From NCBI GenBank assembly GCA_943787445.1, contig CALSML010000026.1, positions 122,187 to 186,186 of the forward strand: DNA of 64,000 nucleotides. The letters run 5' to 3'. Below the pieces are notes generated by a model that searched no databases, had not been told where the DNA came from, and saw only the letters and a list, made by a program, of their open reading frames with translations. The stretch's first letter is position 1, and each line of letters begins with the position of its first letter. Source of the DNA: an uncultured Alphaproteobacteria bacterium. GTDB lineage: Bacteria; Pseudomonadota; Alphaproteobacteria; UBA6615. The translations under genes were made by a program, and so were the position numbers. Shown here piece by piece: positions 10,083 to 18,832 of this stretch.

Positions 10083-11018
10083 GTGCACAACCTGTCTCGT
10101 TGGACTCATTCTTTGAGTGTGGTTGCATTGGTCACGCTGGCGGTACCGGCATGGGCACAAACTGAGTCCGGATCGCTTCAGGTGACGGCGACACCGGTCA
10201 CTGATTCCTGCGGTCAGGTCGGGGTTGAATACACCGATGAAGCCGGGCTGACCCTTGAAGAGAAAATCCGGCGCATGGATCAGGCCCTGACGCGTTCGTT
10301 GAACAAGTTTGACGAGTGTCAGGATGAGGACGAGAAACGGCCCGAAGAGCAGGCCGAAACCGATCCCGAGACCCGGACGGATCAGGCCGCTGCCGAATCC
10401 GAAGGTGGTGAAGCCGAAAGCGAGTCTGCGGCACAGGAATCCGAAGCAGAGGCATCCGAAGCAGAAAAATCCGAAAGTCAGGCGAGCAGTCAGGCTGGGG
10501 GTACAACCTCCACAGCACCGGGTGATATTTCCGGAGACCAACCCGGGCCGGCACCCCAGCAACAGGCCACGACCACCCCACCGCAGGCGCTGCCGAACTT
10601 TACGCCGCCGCCGGCATCGAGCGCGTCAGGCGGGTCGTCTGCCGCCGCGTCGGGGGTTCAGGGAGATGGAGGCGCCGAGCACCTGCCAGCGGGTCCGTCA
10701 TCGATTGCTTCGGGTGATCTGGCCGGTAATGAACCGGAGCCTGAACCAGCCCAGCAGGCTAGTGTTGGTGGCACGGGAGTCGAGGGCGACGAGGCGCCTG
10801 AGCCGCGCGGTGGTGGCACCGAGGATGGTGTTGCCGCCCGTTCGGGTGGCCAGGTGCTGAACAACGGCAAACTGCCGGATGATATCCCGCCGGCAGATAA
10901 TGATAGTATTCTGGAAGCGCAGATACGTCAGGCTGCGATCAACGAACCGGATCCGGAGTTGAAGAAAAAGCTCTGGAACGAATACCGGAAATATAAGGGC
11001 CTCCCTCCGGTCAAGTAG
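10083..11018 (+). CDS. Acidic secreted protein, first gene of the TolQ-vWA operon
   Basis: I do not recognise a family. The protein has about 311 residues. A signal peptide (hydrophobic SVVALVTLAVPAWA) is followed by a likely AWA-Q cleavage site. I prefer the GTG at 10083 over the GTG at 10062, because AGGAGAA lies at the right distance before it. A short N-terminal domain with two cysteines is followed by a long disordered region rich in Glu, Ala and Ser, then in Pro, Gly and Gln. A folded-looking C-terminal segment includes SILEAQIRQAAINEPDPELK and KLWNEYRKYKGLPPVK. It is probably a periplasmic linker or a surface protein. It leads the eight-gene operon, with 26 bp to the lipoprotein gene. 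Confidence 0.75.
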   Translation: MHNLSRWTHSLSVVALVTLAVPAWAQTESGSLQVTATPVTDSCGQVGVEYTDEAGLTLEEKIRRMDQALTRSLNKFDECQDEDEKRPEEQAETDPETRTDQAAAESEGGEAESESAAQESEAEASEAEKSESQASSQAGGTTSTAPGDISGDQPGPAPQQQATTTPPQALPNFTPPPASSASGGSSAAASGVQGDGGAEHLPAGPSSIASGDLAGNEPEPEPAQQASVGGTGVEGDEAPEPRGGGTEDGVAARSGGQVLNNGKLPDDIPPADNDSILEAQIRQAAINEPDPELKKKLWNEYRKYKGLPPVK

Positions 11019-11044
11019 CCGTTGTCGAGAGAAGAGAGATTGCG

Positions 11045-12307
11045 ATGCGTATGCTGATGAAGAAATTGGGTGTCTACACCGTTTGTTTTTGTTTTGCCCT
11101 GACCGGCTGCGTCACCAATCAGGGGGGGACAGGCAATGGAACGGGTGCCAGCGCGGGAACGAATGTGGGACCCCAGTTGTCATCGCTGTTCGGCAAGTCG
11201 GGTACGGCGGTCGTGGATCCGGCAAAGCCAAAGCTGGATGTCGTTATTCCGGTGTTCGACCCGGGACTTTCCGAAGAGGCCGAGGACTACAAGGAAGAAG
11301 GTGTCTGGCCGGAACTGCGCCGTGCCGAGTCCAATCGCTTCGCGGTCAAGCTGAAGGAAGCCATGGAGAAGACCGGCGCGTTTGGCGCTGTCCGGGTGAC
11401 GCCGGACCAGAACGCCACCGGAGACCTCTATGTGCTGGGGAAAATCGTCGAGTCCAATGGCGAGGATGTCGAGATACTGATCGATGTGGTGGATATCACC
11501 GGGGACCAGTGGTTCTTCCGATCCTTTGATCACACGGTGGGCCCGGGCTTTCACAAGAACACACGCAATGAAGGACTTGATCCCTACGATCCGGTTTTCG
11601 ATGCGGCCGCCAATCGCATTGCGCTGGAACTTGAGGATTATGAGGTTGCAGATATCGAATCGCTCCAGCGCGTGACCGAGTTGCGGTTCGGATCGAATTT
11701 TGCCGAAGAAGCCTTTGTCGAGCATCTGGACCTGACCGGGCGCACGGTCGATCTGGTCAGCTTCCCGGCCGAGGATGACCCGATGCTGCGCCGGACCCGC
11801 GCGGTTCGCGTGCGCGACCAGCTTTTCGTTGACGGACTGCAGGATCACTACCGTGCGTTCAGCGCCGAGATGCAGACCAGTTACCTGATTTGGCAGGAAC
11901 AGAGCCTGCTGGAGATCGAAGCTCGGTCTGAGGCCAATAAAAAAGCGGCCGGGCAGGCCGCACTCGGCGTGCTGGCCATTGGCCTGAGCGTTCTGGCAAT
12001 CATGGCGGGCGCCCGTTCGAATTCGACCGCAGGTTCAACCGCGGCGACGACCGGGGCTGTTGTTGGCGGCGTTGTGGGCGCGAAACTGCTGACCGACAGT
12101 TTCCGGACCAGCGAGGAGGCCAAGGTGCATCGTGAAGCGCTTGAGGAGCTGGGGCAGTCCATCGATATCGATCTGGCACCGCGGGTGGTGGCATTCGAGA
12201 AAGAGACCGTCGAACTGACAGGCACCGCCGCGGAGCAGTTTGCGCAATGGCGTGAATTCCTGCAGAAAATCTTCGAGCAGGAAAAGACGCCGCAGGTGCA
12301 GTTGTAA
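11045..12307 (+). CDS. Lipoprotein with C-terminal hydrophobic glycine-rich segment
   Basis: This 420-residue lipoprotein has a lipobox CFALTGC near residue 22, so it should be lipidated on that Cys and anchored to a membrane, probably the outer one. Residues 60-200 form a compact alpha/beta region (LDVVIPVFDPGL, GDLYVLGKIVESNGEDVEIL). A charged helical region follows, then a long hydrophobic Gly/Ala-rich segment (QAALGVLAIGLSVLAIMAG and TTGAVVGGVVGAKLL) that resembles a glycine-zipper hairpin able to insert into a membrane. The C-terminus is helical and charged. I know no function. The next gene begins 15 bp downstream. Within the proposed envelope machine it would be the outer-membrane-facing part. 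Confidence 0.72.
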   Translation: MRMLMKKLGVYTVCFCFALTGCVTNQGGTGNGTGASAGTNVGPQLSSLFGKSGTAVVDPAKPKLDVVIPVFDPGLSEEAEDYKEEGVWPELRRAESNRFAVKLKEAMEKTGAFGAVRVTPDQNATGDLYVLGKIVESNGEDVEILIDVVDITGDQWFFRSFDHTVGPGFHKNTRNEGLDPYDPVFDAAANRIALELEDYEVADIESLQRVTELRFGSNFAEEAFVEHLDLTGRTVDLVSFPAEDDPMLRRTRAVRVRDQLFVDGLQDHYRAFSAEMQTSYLIWQEQSLLEIEARSEANKKAAGQAALGVLAIGLSVLAIMAGARSNSTAGSTAATTGAVVGGVVGAKLLTDSFRTSEEAKVHREALEELGQSIDIDLAPRVVAFEKETVELTGTAAEQFAQWREFLQKIFEQEKTPQVQL

Positions 12308-12322
12308 GTCCGTACCGGTTCC

Positions 12323-13862
12323 ATGCTGCTCGACAAACTTGAAGAGGCAAACCGGGCGACCCAGCGGCGCAGATTGCTTCTTGCTGCCGGTTTTTTCGGG
12401 GTTGTCGTATTTCTCGGTCTCTTCCTTCTGGCGGTTTTTGTTCTCCAAACGGACAATGATGCCGCGACACCGGATGAGTCGGTGCTGCGTGCCGACAATT
12501 CACCGGTCGCCCGAACGCCGGATGGGGCGGCAAAGCCCGCTGCGAAAGAGGATGACGTCACGCGTCTGCGGCCCGACCGTCCGGCCGCGTCGGCGACACC
12601 ACCCGCCCGGGTCGAAGATGCGGCAGCGAATGCGGCTGCGCGGGATCAGTTCAAGGTGGCCATTCAGGCCTTTCAAAAGGTTGTTGAACCCGGATTGACC
12701 GAGTCCGCATTCGCCGCATGGAATGCCGATGCCCAGACAACGTTGCTGGCCGGACGGGACGAGGCCTTCGAATTTTTCTCCAGAGGACAATATGCGGAGG
12801 CGCTGACCCGATTGGAGACCGTGTCGGACCAGGCCAGACAGGAACTGGCGGCGCGCGATGCCGCATTTGAAACCGCACTGGCCGCGGCGCAGAACTTTTA
12901 CGACGCTGATGATCACGAACAGGCAGCGGACAGGATTGCGCGGGCGCGCCAACTGAATTCCACATCCGAGGATGCGCGAGATCTGGAAGCCCGGGTGGCC
13001 AGACTTCCCGAGGTTCTGACCGCCATCGGCAAGGCTGCGGTGGCCCGGATCGAGAATGATCTCGAAGCCGAAGATCGTCATCTGTTCACGGCCTTGTCAC
13101 TGGATCCGGCGCGTACGGAACTGGCGGAGCGCCAGACACAGATCCGCACACAATTGCAGGAAAGCCGCTTCGCGGCTCAGATCGAGTCCGGATTCAGCAA
13201 TGTGCTGTCACGCAAACTGGGGGCGGCGCGAACGAATCTGAAGAATGCCCGTGCCATCTATTCGGGGCGCAGTGAAGTTGGTCTTCTGTCCCGGAAGATC
13301 GATGCGCTGGACCAGCAGTTGAAGTTCGAGACCTTGATGGCCAAAGCCGGTTCGGCCCGTGCAGCCGATGACTGGGTGGCGGCGGAGGACTTCTATGCTC
13401 AGGCGGGTGCTCTGGTTGCGGATGACCCGAAAGTCGTCGGTGACTTTCAACTGGCAGGCGAAGTGAACCGGTTGCGCACGGAACTGGAACGGATTCTCGA
13501 TGCGCCCGAACGCCTGTCATCACGTTGCGGTGGCCGACAACGCCAAAGGGCTGGTGTCGAAAGCGGGCGACGTCGCCGAACTCAGCCCGTCTTTGGCGGA
13601 CGCATCACGCAAAGTGGCCCGCCTGATTGATGAATATGGCCGGAAAGTCTCCATCCGGATTCTGTCGGACGGTGTGACGCGCATTTCCGTGCAGGGTGTG
13701 GGACAGGTGGGTGTGACCACGGATCGCACGATCCAGCTCCGCCCTGGAAGCTATGTCTTTGAAGGCGCACGCGCGGGTTTTCGCTCAAAACTGATACCGG
13801 TTGATATCCTGCCGGGGACCGAGGGTCTGGTCGTGGAAATATATCCCAATGAGCCAGTTTGA
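12323..13862 (+). CDS. Single-pass membrane protein with helical repeats and PEGA-like C-terminus
   Basis: This protein has about 512 residues. It has a short basic cytoplasmic N-terminus, one membrane helix (LLLAAGFFGVVVFLGLFLLA, residues 18-44), a Pro/Ala linker and a long helical region. The helices include TPR-like pairs such as AADDWVAAEDFYAQAGALVA and EDARDLEARVARLPEVL. A C-terminal beta domain resembles a PEGA module (RISVQGVGQVGVTTD, then IQLRPGSYVFEGARAGFRS). One single-base insertion near 13510 splits it into two ORFs (12323-13630 and 13500-13862). Removing one base restores a continuous protein through LHHVAVADNAKGLVS. It overlaps the next gene by 14 bp, which suggests translational coupling. 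Function unknown; most of the protein should lie in the periplasm. Confidence 0.72.
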
Positions 13863-15852
13863 AGAGGGTCTGCGGCAGGCCCGCAGAAGTCAGGTTCGTT
13901 TCTATATCGGCGGATTGATCGGGCTGGTTCTGATCGGTTTCGCGGTCATCGGGGTGCTGATATCGACCAGTGGCACTGTGGTGGAGATCGCACCGGATGA
14001 GGCTGTCCCGGCCGGCCGTGTTGAACTGGTCGAAGGTCTCGGGCTTGTGACCGGCATGACGGTCTACAGCGTGGCCGGTGCGCCGACGGTGTCCATACAT
14101 TCTGAAGGGTTCCGCGATGTGGTGCGCGCAATTCAGCCCGACGAACTGGGCCGCACGATTACGGTGGTTCTGGAGCCCTTGCCGGGACGGCTCGATGCCG
14201 CGACCATTCGTGCATTGCCGGAGACGCGATGGCGCATCGACGGTGATCTCGTGGCCATTGCGACAAGCATTGATCGGGAGATGGAGGCCGGAACATATGC
14301 GCTGAGCGTCAACCATCCGCATTTCCAGATCGTCGAGCAAAGCGTTGAACTCGAGCGAGGCAAGACCAATGAATTACGTCTCGATCTTGCTCCTGTAGAC
14401 GGCCGGATATCCATCAATTCGAAACCGGCTGGCGCCGAAATTCTTCTCGATACCCGCAAGATCGGTGTGACCCCGCTGGAAATGCCGCTGGCGGGTGGGT
14501 CTTATCAGTTGCGGGTTGTGGCCCCGGACCGGCAGCCCGTCGAGGAGACCGTGCAGATCACGAACGCGGCGCCCCTGATCGAGCGTCAGTACAATCTGAA
14601 ACCCGTATCTTCGACATTGAAGATCGTCACCATTCCCTCGGGCGGGCAGCTTCTGGTCGATGGGCGGCGGGTGCCCCAATCCGGTGAAATCGAAGTCACA
14701 GCCAATGAGGATCACAACGTCACTTATGTGCGGGATGGCTATTTGCCGAAAAGCCAGACGGTGCGTTTGCGCGCCAATGAACAACGTGAGCTCACCCTCC
14801 GTTTGCAGGCGGATTTGGGTCTTGTGAGCATCCGGACCACGCCCGGTGCCGATATTCTTGTCGATGGCAAAAAAGTTGGCACAGGCGAAGCCACCCTGCA
14901 GCTGCTGGCGGTTCCGCAAAAGATCGAATTGCGCAAGAGGGGTTACCGGACGATCCGCAAGACCGTCACGCCGTCGAGCAAGCGGCCGCTCGTTATTCGC
15001 GAGGAACTGGTGGACGAAACTTCGGCGCGTCTCACGGAATCTCCGCGGAACTACAAGAATTCGGTGGGCATGTCGCTGCGCCTGTTCGAGCCGGGCACTT
15101 TCGTCATGGGTGCGCCGCGCAGTCAGAAAGGTCAGAGAGCCAACGAATTTGAAAAGAAGGTTCAGTTGACCAAGGCGTTTTATGCGTCCCGCCATGAAGT
15201 GACCAACGGACAGTTTGCTAGGTTCCGAAACGGCCGGAGTGGCCGGGCGAATGAACCGGTCACGGGTGTCTCCTGGATTGATGCAGCGTCATTTGCCAAC
15301 TGGCTGAGCGTGCGCGAAAAGCTGACGCCGTTCTATCGCATTTCGGGGGGGCGTCTGGTCGCTGGCAGTAAAACCAGTGACGGGTATCGCCTGCTCAGCG
15401 AAGCGGAATGGGAGTGGTTGGCACGTCGTGCGGGGCGCTCCAGCCAGTCAATATTTACCTGGGGGAACGGGGATACGGTACCAGCCAAATCGGGGAATAT
15501 CGCTGATGAATCGGCCAATGGATTGGTGCGGTTTTATGTGCCCCGATACAATGATGGATTCCCGCGCACATCCCCCGTTGGAAGTTTTCCGGCTGAGCCT
15601 TCCGGCCTGTTCGACATGACCGGGAATGTCAGTGAATGGGTGCATGACTTCTATTCACTGGACCCGCCGGAAAGGGGACAGACCGAAGTTGATCCCCTAG
15701 GCCCGAATTTCGGGGATTCGCATGTGTTCAAGGGGTCGAGCTGGAAGTCGGGGACTCGAACGGAATTGCGCGCTTCCTATCGTGAGGGCCGCTCCAGCGG
15801 TCGCGATGATATCGGATTCAGAATCGGGAGGTATCTCCATGGTGCGCAATAG
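13849..15852 (+). CDS. Membrane-anchored protein with PEGA repeats and SUMF1/FGE-like domain
   Basis: This 667-residue protein starts at the ATG at 13849 inside the end of the previous gene. Its domains, in order, are: one membrane helix (FYIGGLIGLVLIGFAVIGVL, residues 18-40); a beta-rich region; three PEGA-type repeats at about residues 180-400; and a C-terminal SUMF1/EgtB/PvdO-type domain from about residue 415. The PEGA repeats show as ISINSKPAGAEILLDTRKIG, LKIVTIPSGGQLLVDGRRV and VSIRTTPGADILVDGKKVG. The SUMF1-like domain shows as FVMGAPRSQKGQ, EVTNGQFARF, YRLLSEAEWEWLAR, MTGNVSEWVHDF and IGFRIGRY. The KGSSW region has no cysteine, so it is unlikely to be a true formylglycine-generating enzyme and more likely a binding or structural domain. 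PEGA repeats usually act outside the cytoplasm. Confidence 0.85.
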   Translation: MSQFEEGLRQARRSQVRFYIGGLIGLVLIGFAVIGVLISTSGTVVEIAPDEAVPAGRVELVEGLGLVTGMTVYSVAGAPTVSIHSEGFRDVVRAIQPDELGRTITVVLEPLPGRLDAATIRALPETRWRIDGDLVAIATSIDREMEAGTYALSVNHPHFQIVEQSVELERGKTNELRLDLAPVDGRISINSKPAGAEILLDTRKIGVTPLEMPLAGGSYQLRVVAPDRQPVEETVQITNAAPLIERQYNLKPVSSTLKIVTIPSGGQLLVDGRRVPQSGEIEVTANEDHNVTYVRDGYLPKSQTVRLRANEQRELTLRLQADLGLVSIRTTPGADILVDGKKVGTGEATLQLLAVPQKIELRKRGYRTIRKTVTPSSKRPLVIREELVDETSARLTESPRNYKNSVGMSLRLFEPGTFVMGAPRSQKGQRANEFEKKVQLTKAFYASRHEVTNGQFARFRNGRSGRANEPVTGVSWIDAASFANWLSVREKLTPFYRISGGRLVAGSKTSDGYRLLSEAEWEWLARRAGRSSQSIFTWGNGDTVPAKSGNIADESANGLVRFYVPRYNDGFPRTSPVGSFPAEPSGLFDMTGNVSEWVHDFYSLDPPERGQTEVDPLGPNFGDSHVFKGSSWKSGTRTELRASYREGRSSGRDDIGFRIGRYLHGAQ

Positions 15853-15994
15853 GATCACGGCTGGCCGACCACGATTTCGAAGGGCGATTGTAGTCGCCAT
15901 GGCGATTGCGGTTGGCGGCGGCCTCATTGGCTTTGCCTATGCCCAGTCCGGAATAAGTCTGAATTCACCAGTGTCCTTCCCGGTGGACATTTAG
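15839..15994 (+). CDS. 51-residue secreted or membrane peptide
   Basis: This small ORF starts at the ATG at 15839 with GGGAGG just upstream, and overlaps the end of the PEGA/SUMF1 gene by 14 bp. The product is a basic N-terminus (RNRITAGRPRFRRA), one hydrophobic segment (IVVAMAIAVGGGLIGFAYA) that reads as a signal peptide with AYAQ cleavage, and a short tail GISLNSPVSFPVDI. It ends 24 bp before the TolQ-like gene. The operon spacing and ribosome site argue that it is real. It may be a small structural partner of the machine. Confidence 0.6.
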   Translation: MVRNRITAGRPRFRRAIVVAMAIAVGGGLIGFAYAQSGISLNSPVSFPVDI

Positions 15995-16018
15995 CGTGTC
16001 AGGAAAGCGAGTGGAAAC

Positions 16019-16795
16019 ATGATATCTGCAATCAAGAACACCCTCGCGCTGGTCATCTCGATCATCGTCGTTCATCTGTTCTATGTGGGCTATGTCTGGC
16101 CGGAATCCTCAGCAGCCATCGAGGCGGCCAGAGCCGCAGGTCAAAGTGCGCCGCGTGATCTGGCCGTGATCATCAAGGACTGGGAGCAGGAAATCTGCAT
16201 CATCATGATGCTCTGGGGCACCTTCCTGATTCTGGACAAGTGTTTTGCGATCATGAAGGACCGTTACCTCTTCAATGTGGATCTGCTCGAAGGTGCTGCA
16301 GAAGGCGCTGATGGCGAGGATGATCTGGCATCCATGCTCGAAGCGCTGGAGAATCTGCCGGCACGCATTCGAACCACGCCGCTGGTGCGGACCCTGTCGG
16401 CCAGTTTGCGTCGTTTTCTGATCACCGAGAATGTCCAGAACACATCCGAGACGATTGACGCCAATGTTGAGTCTCTGGCGGTGAAGCAGGAGGCCGAGAA
16501 TTCGATGGTCCGGTATCTGATCTGGGCCATCCCCGCGATCGGGTTTATCGGGACCGTGCGAGGCATCGGACAGGCATTGTCACAGGCGGATCAGGCTCTG
16601 GCCGGTGATATCGCCGGGATGACCGAAAGCCTCGGTGTGGCTTTCAACTCCACCTTTGTGGCCCTGCTGATCAGCATCGTCTTGATGTTCCTGTTGCACC
16701 AGCTTCAGCGGTTGCAGGATTCCATGGTGACGGACACTCAGGAATATTGTGAATCCTTCCTGCTCAACCGTATCAGCACACTGGGTCGAAACTGA
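16019..16795 (+). CDS. MotA/TolQ/ExbB-family proton channel protein
   Basis: This 258-residue inner-membrane protein belongs to the MotA/TolQ/ExbB stator family, which forms pentameric proton channels around a dimer of single-helix B subunits. It has an N-terminal helix (LALVISIIVVHLFYVGYVW), a second near residue 60 (ICIIMMLWGTFLILDKC) and a cytoplasmic helical region. The C-terminal family signature is present: AIPAIGFIGTVRGIGQALSQ, then LGVAFNSTFVALLISIVLMF. The conserved Thr positions of the channel (GTVRG, NSTFVALL) are visible. The next gene is a membrane-anchored vWA protein, not TolR/ExbD/MotB, and it overlaps the stop codon by three bases. Confidence 0.88.
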   Translation: MISAIKNTLALVISIIVVHLFYVGYVWPESSAAIEAARAAGQSAPRDLAVIIKDWEQEICIIMMLWGTFLILDKCFAIMKDRYLFNVDLLEGAAEGADGEDDLASMLEALENLPARIRTTPLVRTLSASLRRFLITENVQNTSETIDANVESLAVKQEAENSMVRYLIWAIPAIGFIGTVRGIGQALSQADQALAGDIAGMTESLGVAFNSTFVALLISIVLMFLLHQLQRLQDSMVTDTQEYCESFLLNRISTLGRN

Positions 16796-17853
16796 GACCG
16801 CCCCGCAAATCCGAGGGATTCAACCTCGCCTTTCTGGACGTCATGTCCTGTGGGCTGGGCGCGATCATTCTTGTTCTCATGCTGGTCAAACACGATGTTG
16901 AGCATGTGTCGGATGAGAGCGAACGTCTGACGGCGGATCTCGAGCGGCTGAAGGAAACGGAAGAGCAACTCAGCGCCAAAGTCGTGAATACCTTGCGTGC
17001 GAAAGCGGCAACCACGGGCGAGGTTGAAGCGCTGGAAGCCGAGATTTCCAAGGTCCAACGGGAAATCGATCAGACCCGGGTGGAGATCACGCAACGCGAA
17101 AGCAAGGAAAAGGAGCTCGAGGAAACGATCAAGACCATCGAGGTCGAGGATAACACCGATGTGGTCGAGAACCGCCAGGTGGGAGAAGAGAATTATCTCA
17201 TCGGTCTGAAGGTGGAGGGAAAGCGGATCGGAATTCTGGTCGACAGTTCGGCATCCATGACGGAAGAAAAGCTGATCGACATTATTCGCCGGAAGAACAT
17301 GGCGCCGAATGCGCGCGCGCAAGGTGCGAAATGGCAACGCACGCGGCGTGTTGTGAACTGGCTGATTGCCCGTGTGCCAGTGACAGTGTCGTGCGCGTTG
17401 TTGCCTTCAATGACAAGACCAGGGACCTGAGTGATGCGTCCGGTGTTTCGGGCAGTGACGCCGCCGGGCTGGGCCGGATTGTGGCGGACATGAACGCTCT
17501 CATTCCCGGAGGTCCCACCAATCTGGCGGCGGGCCTCAAGGCGATTGCCGCGCACAAACCGACAGATATTTACGTGGTAACGGACGGTCTGCCCACGGCC
17601 GGGGATTCCGGGTATCGCAGCCTCAATCCGTTCTCCGGCTGCAGTGCGCTTTGGGGCGGGTCCACCTCGATTTCCGGGGAGTGCCGGGCGCGTCTGTTCC
17701 AGCATACGATCAACAATTCGGGACTGACCAAGATTCGTACCAATGTGATTCTGTTGCCGCTTGAGGGTGATCCGGAAGCCGCTGCTTTTTTCTGGCGCTG
17801 GACCGCCCTGACCAGTGGTCTGATGATCAGTCCCCGCGGAGACATGGCCTTGA
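16792..17853 (+). CDS. Membrane-anchored von Willebrand A protein 1 (stator B-like), two frameshifts
   Basis: Reconstructed length is about 353 residues. The N-terminal helix FNLAFLDVMSCGLGAIILVL has an Asp in a FLD motif, much like the B subunits of ExbD/MotB channels. A coiled coil follows (residues 45-125, Glu/Lys-rich), then a vWA domain with the MIDAS motif VDSSASM. Residues beyond MIDAS include VVTDGLPTAGD. Two indels interrupt it, at about 17372 and in the CCCC run at 17832-17835. With three C instead of four, the protein ends ISPAETWP at a TGA (17851-17853) that overlaps the next gene. The frame has no ATG upstream of the helix, so translation probably starts at the CTG at 16792 (CTGA overlap with the TolQ-like stop), or an ATG was miscalled there. 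Confidence 0.75.
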
Positions 17854-18806
17854 AGCGCAAATCACGCGAATTCGAGATATTCAGCCTCTCCTTCCTCGAC
17901 ATCATTTCATGCGGGTTCGGGGCGGTGGTTCTGCTTGTCCTGATTTCACCCTTTGCCGAATCCGTCCTACCCAATTTCACATCCGAAACCAAGCGCATGC
18001 TTGAAGAGGTGCTCGATGCGGAGGCCCGTGTGACGGCATTGGAGAGCGCCCTTGAGCAGGAACTGGAGCTACAGGAAGAGGTGGAGGAACGGCTCACCCG
18101 TGAGCAGACCAAAGCGGCCGAGGCGCAGAACGCGTTACGCGCAGCGAACGCCAAAGCAGAAAGTCTGAGCGAAAATCTGGCAGGTCTGCAGCTTGTGGAA
18201 CGGTCCCTGCGAAATTCGAGCCGGGCGAGCCTCACCCCGAACACATCGCAAACGCGCGATGAGGAGGTTGGCGGCATTCCCGTTGATAGCGACTATGTGG
18301 TGTTCATCATCGATACCTCGGGAAGTATGCAGGCCATCTGGAACCGGGTGACGAAGGAAGTCGAAAACGTCATTCGCATCCATCCCCGGATCAAGGGGTT
18401 CCAGATTCTCAACGACAACGGAACCCATCTGATCAGCGGCTATAGTGGTCGCTGGATTCCCGACACCAAAGCCCGGCGCGACAGCGTGATCCGGCTGTTT
18501 CGAAACTGGAAAAGTGCTTCGAACAGCAGCCCGATCGAAGGGCTGGGAGTGGCACTGAAACGCTATGTGAATCCGAGTCAGAAGGTCTCGATCTATATCT
18601 TCGGGGATGACTATACCGGTTCGACCTATGACCCCGTGATCAAGACGCTCCGCACGGCCAACACCAATCGGGTGACCGGCAAGCCGCTGGCCCGGGTCCA
18701 CGCCATCGGGTTCCTTTCCCCCACCTCGAATGGCCGTTTTGAAACCCTGATGCGGGAAGTCACGCGACAGAACGACGGCACGTTTGTCGCCCTGCCGATC
18801 AAATAG
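17844..18806 (+). CDS. Membrane-anchored von Willebrand A protein 2 (stator B-like)
   Basis: This protein has about 320 residues. The ATG at 17844 follows GGAG and lies inside the end of vWA protein 1. The N-terminal helix FEIFSLSFLDIISCGFGAVV repeats the FLDxxSCGxGA motif of vWA protein 1. A long coiled coil follows (about residues 50-135), then a vWA domain with the MIDAS motif FIIDTSGSMQAIW. The later strands VSIYIFGDDYTGSTYD and ARVHAIGFLSP complete the fold. In the raw ORF track it appears fused to vWA protein 1, which I read as a homopolymer error. It is the last gene of the operon and is convergent with the ABC permease gene at 18833. Confidence 0.82.
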   Translation: MALKRKSREFEIFSLSFLDIISCGFGAVVLLVLISPFAESVLPNFTSETKRMLEEVLDAEARVTALESALEQELELQEEVEERLTREQTKAAEAQNALRAANAKAESLSENLAGLQLVERSLRNSSRASLTPNTSQTRDEEVGGIPVDSDYVVFIIDTSGSMQAIWNRVTKEVENVIRIHPRIKGFQILNDNGTHLISGYSGRWIPDTKARRDSVIRLFRNWKSASNSSPIEGLGVALKRYVNPSQKVSIYIFGDDYTGSTYDPVIKTLRTANTNRVTGKPLARVHAIGFLSPTSNGRFETLMREVTRQNDGTFVALPIK

Positions 18807-18832
18807 GGGCGAACGGGTTTACGCCCGATCGC

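Noticed and set aside
13849-15852. True sulfatase-modifying enzyme
   Set aside because: No cysteines in the active-site region and no sulfatase gene nearby.
10083-18806. Zorya-type phage defence (ZorAB)
   Set aside because: There is a MotA-like channel, but the partner proteins have vWA domains rather than an OmpA-like domain, and no helicase or nuclease (ZorC/D/E) gene is present.
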